Source: an uncultured Anaerolineae bacterium (GTDB taxonomy: Bacteria; Chloroflexota; Anaerolineae; Aggregatilineales; Phototrophicaceae). Taken from it: 64,000 nucleotides of DNA. The stretch covers positions 1 to 64,000 of the forward strand of contig CALAJK010000010.1 in the NCBI GenBank assembly GCA_937922795.1, given 5' to 3'. A model generated the notes under the pieces. It saw only the letters and a program-made list of their open reading frames with translations. It was not told the origin of the DNA and made no database searches. Shown here one piece after another: positions 59,288 to 64,000 of this stretch (its first letter is position 1; the number at the start of each line of letters is the position of its first letter). The translations under genes were made by a program, and so were the position numbers.

Positions 59288-60199
59288 TCAGCTTTCATAC
59301 CATTCTCCTACGAGTTCGATCTCCATCTCCAGCAGCACGCCGCTGTGCTGGTAGACCGCTTCGCGCACATGCTGGATGAGCCGGTAATAGTCGGCGGCGG
59401 TCGCGCCGCCCAGGTTGACGAAAAAATTGGCGTGCACAGGCGACACCTGCACCTGGCCGATCTGGAAACCCTTCAGCCCGGCCGCTTCGATCAAACGGCC
59501 GGCGTAGTCACCCGGCGGGTTCTTGAAGATGCTGCCCAGGCTGGCCCCTGGCGGCTGCGTGCCTTTGCGATAGGCGATGTGCGCTTCCATCCGCGCCTGG
59601 ATCGCCTGCGGGTCGTCGGGAACCAGGCCGAAAGTGGCCAGCAGCACCAGAAAGCGGCGGTCAGGGCGGGCTTTCAAGCTGGATGTGCGGTAGCCGTACT
59701 CCAGCTCGGCGCGGGACAGCAGCCGCGCGCCGGCGGCGTCCAGCAGCACCACATCGCGCAGGTTGGCTGCCATGTCGCTGCCGTGCGCGCCCGCGTTGTT
59801 GACCACCGCGCCGCCGACCGTCCCCGGCACGCTCACTGCCCATTCCAACCCCGACAGCCCGCGCGCCTGGCATTTGCGCGCCAGCACGGCCAGCCCCGTC
59901 CCGGCGGTGGCGGCTGCGTTGCGGCCACCGTGCCAGTCGCCGAACGTGACCTCGGTCACATCATTGATGACGACCAGCCCCGGCACACCCCGGTCTGATA
60001 CCAGGACGTTGGCCCCGCCGCCCAGGATGCGCACCGGCAGCCCCGCCGCCCAGGCCGCCGTGACGACCCCGACCAGCTCGTCGGTCGACTCGCGCGCCAC
60101 GTACAGCCATTCCGCCGGGCCGCCCAGCCGGGCAGCGGTATACCGCGCCAGCGGCTCATCGGACAGCAGGCGAGAGGTCAGATGAGGCGGAAGGCGCAT
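59288..60199 (-). CDS. murB: UDP-N-acetylenolpyruvoylglucosamine reductase
   Basis: A 303-residue FAD/NADPH enzyme making UDP-MurNAc. The FAD-binding part has [17 protein letters not shown], and [24 protein letters not shown] is the family signature. The serine proton donor lies in [17 protein letters not shown]. It is a type II-like length. The ATG at 60199 is 58 bases after murC. Confidence 0.96.
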   Translation of the reverse strand: MRLPPHLTSRLLSDEPLARYTAARLGGPAEWLYVARESTDELVGVVTAAWAAGLPVRILGGGANVLVSDRGVPGLVVINDVTEVTFGDWHGGRNAAATAGTGLAVLARKCQARGLSGLEWAVSVPGTVGGAVVNNAGAHGSDMAANLRDVVLLDAAGARLLSRAELEYGYRTSSLKARPDRRFLVLLATFGLVPDDPQAIQARMEAHIAYRKGTQPPGASLGSIFKNPPGDYAGRLIEAAGLKGFQIGQVQVSPVHANFFVNLGGATAADYYRLIQHVREAVYQHSGVLLEMEIELVGEWYES

Positions 60200-60257
60200 G
60201 CCACAGTTCTACCGGTAGGGTACGACGCCGGCAGCAGCCAGCATGGGGCGGGGGCGC

Positions 60258-61652
60258 TCACGCCTGCTGCTCCAGCAAACGGACGAAGTCGATCCCAATT
60301 TGCGGCGCGTCCCCGGCGCTCATGATGATCACCGCGGCTGGCGGCCGCACACCAGCCGCCAGCGCCTGCACCACCGCGTCGAACGTCGGCAGATGGCGCG
60401 CGTCCGGGTGCGGCATCCCCGCGACCAAGTCGGCGCTGGTCACGCCCGGCAGCGGCTGCTCGCGCGCCGCATAGATGTCGGTCACCAGCACATGATCGGC
60501 GTCGGCGAATGCCCGCCGATATTCGTCCAGCAGCGCCCGCGTCCGGGTATAGGTATGCGGCTGCCATACCGCCCAGATGGCGCGGCCGGGATAGCGGCTG
60601 CGGGCGGCGGCCAGCGTGGCGCGGATGGCCGTGGGGTGATGCGCGTAATCATCGATCACTGCCACGCCGCCCACCTCCGCCCGCAGATCGAAGCGGCGGC
60701 CGGTGGGCTTGAACGTCGCCAGGCCGGCCAGCGCGCACGACCAGTCAGCCGCGCCGGCAGCTTGCACTGCCGCCAGCGCCCCCAATGCATTGATCACATT
60801 GTGCGCGCCGGGCAGCGGCAGGCGTCCGCAGGCGCGCTGGCCGTCAGGCGCGAGCGCCTCAAAGGCGCTGCCGTCTCCAGGCTCCGGCTGCCAAGCGACC
60901 AACCGCCAGTCAGCGTCCGCAGCCAGACCATAAGTCACCACTTGCCCGCCTGCCGCCCGCCGCTCAGCCGCCAGCTGCCGCGCCCCGGCGTCGTCCGCGC
61001 AGGCGACCAGCGTCCCGCCCGTCTCGTCCAACTGCTCCACGAACGTCCGGAAAGCGGCCAGCAGCGCCGCCGGCGACGGGAAGAAATCCGGGTGATCGTA
61101 TTCGATGTTGGTCACCACGGCGACGTCTGGTCGCACGCCGTGAAACATGTTGTCATATTCGTCGGCCTCGATGACGAACGGCGCGCCGCTGCCCACGGCG
61201 GCATTCAGGCCGGTGTTTCCCATGACGCCGCCCACGATGTAGCCGGGGTTGCCGCCGCAGCCCTGCAGCAGGTGCGCGACCAGGCTGGTGGTGGTAGTTT
61301 TGCCGTGCGTCCCAGCCACGGCGATCACCTGCCGCCCTGCCATCAGTTCGGCGATGATGTCCTGGCGCTTGTATACCGGGATGCCGGCCGCCCGCGCCGC
61401 CGCCACCTCGACGTGATCCGCGCTGACCGCCGACGTGACGATGAGGGCGTCCGCGCCGGCGATATAGCTGGGGTCATGCCCGTTGAAGATCTGCGCCCCG
61501 ACCTGAGCTAGGGCTTCGGTCAGCGCGTTGGCGCTCCGGTCAGAACCGGACACGCGGTAGCCCAAGCCCAGCAGCACCCGTGCGATCGCGGACAGCCCCG
61601 CGCCGCCGATGCCCACCAGGTGAATATGCTGGCCGGGAGTCAATCGCGCCAT
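60258..61652 (-). CDS. murC: UDP-N-acetylmuramate--L-alanine ligase
   Basis: A 464-residue Mur ligase adding the first stem-peptide residue. N-terminal UDP-binding HLVGIGGAGLSAIARVLL, ATP loop GTHGKTTTTS, EADEYDNMF and DDYAHHPTAIRATL are all as expected. The substrate is presumably L-alanine. It follows the CvpA pair by 22 bases and precedes murB. Confidence 0.96.
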   Translation of the reverse strand: MARLTPGQHIHLVGIGGAGLSAIARVLLGLGYRVSGSDRSANALTEALAQVGAQIFNGHDPSYIAGADALIVTSAVSADHVEVAAARAAGIPVYKRQDIIAELMAGRQVIAVAGTHGKTTTTSLVAHLLQGCGGNPGYIVGGVMGNTGLNAAVGSGAPFVIEADEYDNMFHGVRPDVAVVTNIEYDHPDFFPSPAALLAAFRTFVEQLDETGGTLVACADDAGARQLAAERRAAGGQVVTYGLAADADWRLVAWQPEPGDGSAFEALAPDGQRACGRLPLPGAHNVINALGALAAVQAAGAADWSCALAGLATFKPTGRRFDLRAEVGGVAVIDDYAHHPTAIRATLAAARSRYPGRAIWAVWQPHTYTRTRALLDEYRRAFADADHVLVTDIYAAREQPLPGVTSADLVAGMPHPDARHLPTFDAVVQALAAGVRPPAAVIIMSAGDAPQIGIDFVRLLEQQA

Positions 61653-61674
61653 GTGGGTTCTTTCTCATTTCAGA

Positions 61675-62208
61675 TCAGATGATGAACAGGATGATCAGGA
61701 ACAGGAAGACGAGGGTGATGATGAACAATTCGCCGCCGCCACCCGCGCCGCCGCCCAGCAGCACCAGCGGGATCGCGTTCAGCAGTTGGTCGGTCACCGA
61801 GCCAGGCTGAGGCGCGATCACTAGCGGCGCCAGCGGATATTCATTGACATCCAGGAAATACCAGACAGCGCCCCACATCAGGTAGCCGTTGAGCGCGCCG
61901 ATGAGCGCCCCCAACGCGGCGTTTTGCAGGCGCGACGGCCGCGCCTGGGCGCGTTCCTCAACCAACGTGCGCGAACGATACGCTAGGTAGATGATGGCGG
62001 CGAAAATCGCCATCTGGACGATGAACGCCTGATCGCGCGAGATGCGCGACAGCAGCAGGCCGCGCAGCAGGGCGTCGGACTGGAACAGCACAAACGTCGC
62101 CAGCATGATCCCCGCCGTGGAGACGATCTCCTTCGTCCAGCCGCGCATCAAGCCGACGATGCCGAAGAAGATCGCCGAGACCCACAGCATCGCAAACAGC
62201 GAAATCAT
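61675..62208 (-). CDS. CvpA-like membrane protein, copy 2
   Basis: A 177-residue protein with four predicted helices. It has FGIVGLMRGWTKEIVSTAGIMLATFVLF and the glycine-rich ALIGALNGYLMWGAVWYF pattern of the CvpA family, whose members affect envelope stress and secretion. It shares clear similarity with the gene at 62218-62754 (ALNGYLxWGxxWYFL...YPLxP), so the two are tandem paralogues. The function in the division cluster is unknown. Confidence 0.75.
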   Translation of the reverse strand: MISLFAMLWVSAIFFGIVGLMRGWTKEIVSTAGIMLATFVLFQSDALLRGLLLSRISRDQAFIVQMAIFAAIIYLAYRSRTLVEERAQARPSRLQNAALGALIGALNGYLMWGAVWYFLDVNEYPLAPLVIAPQPGSVTDQLLNAIPLVLLGGGAGGGGELFIITLVFLFLIILFII

Positions 62209-62217
62209 AGCGCACCG

Positions 62218-62754
62218 CTAGATCAGGATGAGGACGAAGATGAACAGCAAGATCACCGCCAGCGCCAGCAGGTTGCCGTCGCCCCCTGGCCCGGTCAGCA
62301 CGAACATCGGCAGCACGCTGATGGTCTCCGCGCTGAGCGAACCCGGCGTAGGCCGCACGACGAACGGGCTGAGCGGATAATCATTGATGTGCAGAAAATA
62401 CCACAGCGACCCCCAGATCAAGTAGCCGTTGAGGAAACCGATCAGCCCGCCCAGGACGCTGGCCTGAAGTTTATCACGCCCCTCGCCGCGGTCTGGGCCG
62501 CGCCGGGGGACTGTGCGGGTCTGGTAGGCGAAGTAGACGATGACGATGAAGATCAACGACTGGACGATGAAACGCTGATCGTTCGGCACATTCGCCAGCA
62601 GCACGCCGCGCAGCACATCATCGAACTGGAACAGCGCGAACAGCCCGAGGATGATGCCGGCCGTAGCGATCAGCTCGCGGTTCAAGCCGCGGGCGAAACC
62701 GATGCCGGCGAAGACCAGCGCCATCCCCCACATCAACCCCGAAAGCTGGATCAT
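62218..62754 (-). CDS. CvpA-like membrane protein, copy 1
   Basis: A 178-residue four-helix protein. GFARGLNRELIATAGIILGLFALF starts it, then a charged loop (PRRGPDRGEGRDKLQ, about 82-97) and GGLIGFLNGYLIWGSLWYFL. It overlaps the murG stop by 4 bases, so it is translated with murG. It is a paralogue of the following gene. Possible role: membrane-bound helper of peptidoglycan precursor synthesis; this is inference from position. Confidence 0.75.
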   Translation of the reverse strand: MIQLSGLMWGMALVFAGIGFARGLNRELIATAGIILGLFALFQFDDVLRGVLLANVPNDQRFIVQSLIFIVIVYFAYQTRTVPRRGPDRGEGRDKLQASVLGGLIGFLNGYLIWGSLWYFLHINDYPLSPFVVRPTPGSLSAETISVLPMFVLTGPGGDGNLLALAVILLFIFVLILI

Positions 62755-63857
62755 GCGCCCTCCCCCGCCAGCCGTGCCAATTCGAGCGCCACCCGCGCCG
62801 CCGCATCGGGGACGGCCAGCGCCGCCGCGGCGGCGCGCATCGCCGCCAGCCGCGCCGGGTCGCCCAGAAGCTCCCGAATTGTGGGCAGCAGGCGGTTCAC
62901 CATATCCGGCTCGTCCAGCCGCACCGCTGCGCCGCGGCGCGCCAGATAGTCGGCGTTCACCTGCTGGTAGCGCCAGGCGTGCGGGTAGGGGATGAGGATC
63001 GCAGCCAGCCCGAACAGCGGAAACTCGCCCAACACGCTGGCGCCGGCCCGGCTCACGACCAAATCGGCGGCGGCCAGCGCCAACCCCATCTCGTCGTGCA
63101 GATAGTCAAATAGATGATAGCGCGCCGGCGCGCCCAAAGCCTGCCAGCGCGCCTGCAAGTCCGGCCAATCGAGCGTCCCGGTGATGTGCATGATCTGCAC
63201 ACCGTCGTCCAGCAGCGCCGGCGCGATCGTCATCAGCGCATAATTGATCGCCCGCGCGCCGCGGCTGCCGCCGAAGACCAGCAGCGTCTGGCGGTCGGGG
63301 TCGAGGCCGAAGTGAGCGATGGCGGCCTCGCGGCTGGCGCGGCGCAGGGCAGACCGCAGCGGATACCCCGTGACGACCGCCTGCCCCGGGCGAAAATACC
63401 TGCACGATGCCTCGGCCGTCACCGCCGCCCGCCGGGCGAACCACCGCAGCGCCCGGATCGTCAGCCCCGGCTCAATGTCCGGCAGGTAGATCAACACCGG
63501 TACGCGCCGCAGCCAGGCCGCCAGCGTCGTCGGCAGCGATACCCAGCCGCCGGTCAGCAGCAGCGCCTGCGGCCGGCGCCGGGCGACCAGACGCAGCGCC
63601 TGGAATATGCCCACGATCAAGCTGGCGCTGCTGCGAACTGCCCGCCCAACGCCGACGCCATGCAGCGGCCCGGCGGATACCTCATCATAATGAGCGAAGC
63701 TGACGCTCGCAGCCGCCACCAGCGGGCGCTCAAACCCGCCGGCGCTGCCGACGAACGTCAGCTCAACGCCCGGATACTGGTTGCTCAGCGCTTCGGCCAC
63801 TGCCAGCGCGGGATACACGTGACCGCCGGTCCCGCCAGCCGTAATCATAATTCGCAA
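62751..63857 (-). CDS. murG: UDP-GlcNAc:lipid I N-acetylglucosaminyltransferase MurG
   Basis: A 368-residue GT-B enzyme making lipid II on the inner membrane face. ITAGGTGGHVYPALA is the first glycine loop, LLVFGGSRGARAIN the second, and VVSRAGASVLGEFPLFGLAAILIPYPHA the UDP-GlcNAc site. I prefer the TTG at 63857, which gives the usual (M)RIMITAGG start with GGAG 8 bases upstream; the ATG at 63848 is the alternative. Either start lies inside ftsW. Confidence 0.95.
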   Translation of the reverse strand: MRIMITAGGTGGHVYPALAVAEALSNQYPGVELTFVGSAGGFERPLVAAASVSFAHYDEVSAGPLHGVGVGRAVRSSASLIVGIFQALRLVARRRPQALLLTGGWVSLPTTLAAWLRRVPVLIYLPDIEPGLTIRALRWFARRAAVTAEASCRYFRPGQAVVTGYPLRSALRRASREAAIAHFGLDPDRQTLLVFGGSRGARAINYALMTIAPALLDDGVQIMHITGTLDWPDLQARWQALGAPARYHLFDYLHDEMGLALAAADLVVSRAGASVLGEFPLFGLAAILIPYPHAWRYQQVNADYLARRGAAVRLDEPDMVNRLLPTIRELLGDPARLAAMRAAAAALAVPDAAARVALELARLAGEGA

Positions 63858-64000
63858 CCGTTTTGCTCCGTTCCGCCGCCGGCACACGCTTGGTGAGCTG
63901 AGCGACCGCCCGCACGCGCGCCACACTCAACAGCAGCCCCATCCCAATCAAGAGCACCACCAGTGACGAGCCGCCGAAACTGATGAAGGGCAGCGGTGCG
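63763..64000 (-). CDS. ftsW: FtsW (C-terminal part, cut by the window end)
   Basis: The visible 79 codons begin APLPFISFGGSSLVVLLIGMGLLLSV, the last loop and helix of the SEDS glycosyltransferases FtsW/RodA. A basic cytoplasmic tail of about 45 residues follows. Position directly before murG points to FtsW. The tail runs 95 bases into murG in another frame. The rest of the gene is outside the window. Confidence 0.88.
   Translation of the reverse strand, partial: APLPFISFGGSSLVVLLIGMGLLLSVARVRAVAQLTKRVPAAERSKTVANYDYGWRDRRSRVSRAGSGRSAEQPVSGR

Overview
This is a GC-rich chromosomal window densely packed with housekeeping genes, most on the minus strand. The gene content suggests a Chloroflexota bacterium, probably of the Anaerolineae side. 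The signs are ribosomal-protein-S1-like proteins with four S1 repeats, a complex I membrane arm with two NuoM subunits, an ATP synthase b-delta fusion, a MurE without the diaminopimelate signature DNPR, an intein-bearing B12-dependent ribonucleotide reductase, and CvpA-like membrane proteins inside the division cluster. The phylum call is an inference from gene content. No tRNA, rRNA, CRISPR array, transposon or phage gene was seen.

Layout. 0-3.7 kb: two tandem S1-domain proteins and a phosphoribosyltransferase. 3.8-9.0 kb: an AI-2E-type membrane protein, a 65-residue protein, two methyltransferase-like proteins and proline-catabolic PruA. 9.2-14.2 kb: rpsO-pnp and a protein with two NYN nuclease-like domains. 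14.6-20.6 kb: two different prolyl-tRNA synthetases, a MazG-like protein, a polyprenyl-phosphate sugar transferase and a family-2 glycosyltransferase. 20.7-25.1 kb: murE and the F0 genes (atpI, atpB, atpE, b-delta fusion). 25.2-35.0 kb: nuoA-H-J-K-L-M-M-N, the membrane arm of complex I alone. 35.4-38.4 kb (plus strand): two FemAB-like transferases and an epoxide-hydrolase-like enzyme. 38.5-47.8 kb: a GH5 glycosidase, a broken DUF4173-type gene, a 2071-residue alpha-2-macroglobulin, a YdcF/ElyC-like protein and a GvpU-like protein. 48.1-53.0 kb: ribonucleotide reductase nrdJ with two inteins. 53.3-55.8 kb (plus strand): a YfhO-like membrane protein. 55.8-64 kb: ftsZ-ftsA-ftsQ-murB-murC-cvpA-cvpA-murG-ftsW (cut off by the window end), read from high to low coordinates.

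How it fits together. The window combines energy conservation (complex I membrane arm, F0 sector) with cell-wall synthesis and division (MurE, MurB, MurC, MurG, FtsW/Q/A/Z, FemAB pair) and translation and RNA turnover (S1, S15, PNPase, ProRS). The catalytic parts of complex I (NuoB-G, I) and of ATP synthase (F1) are absent and must lie elsewhere if these complexes work. The observations most worth a second look are the two-NuoM complex I with a matching longer NuoL lateral helix, the truncated b-delta fusion, the reductase whose catalytic cysteine is the +1 residue of an intein, and the tandem archaeal-type and bacterial-type ProRS genes. I did not find an obviously new defence or mobile system.
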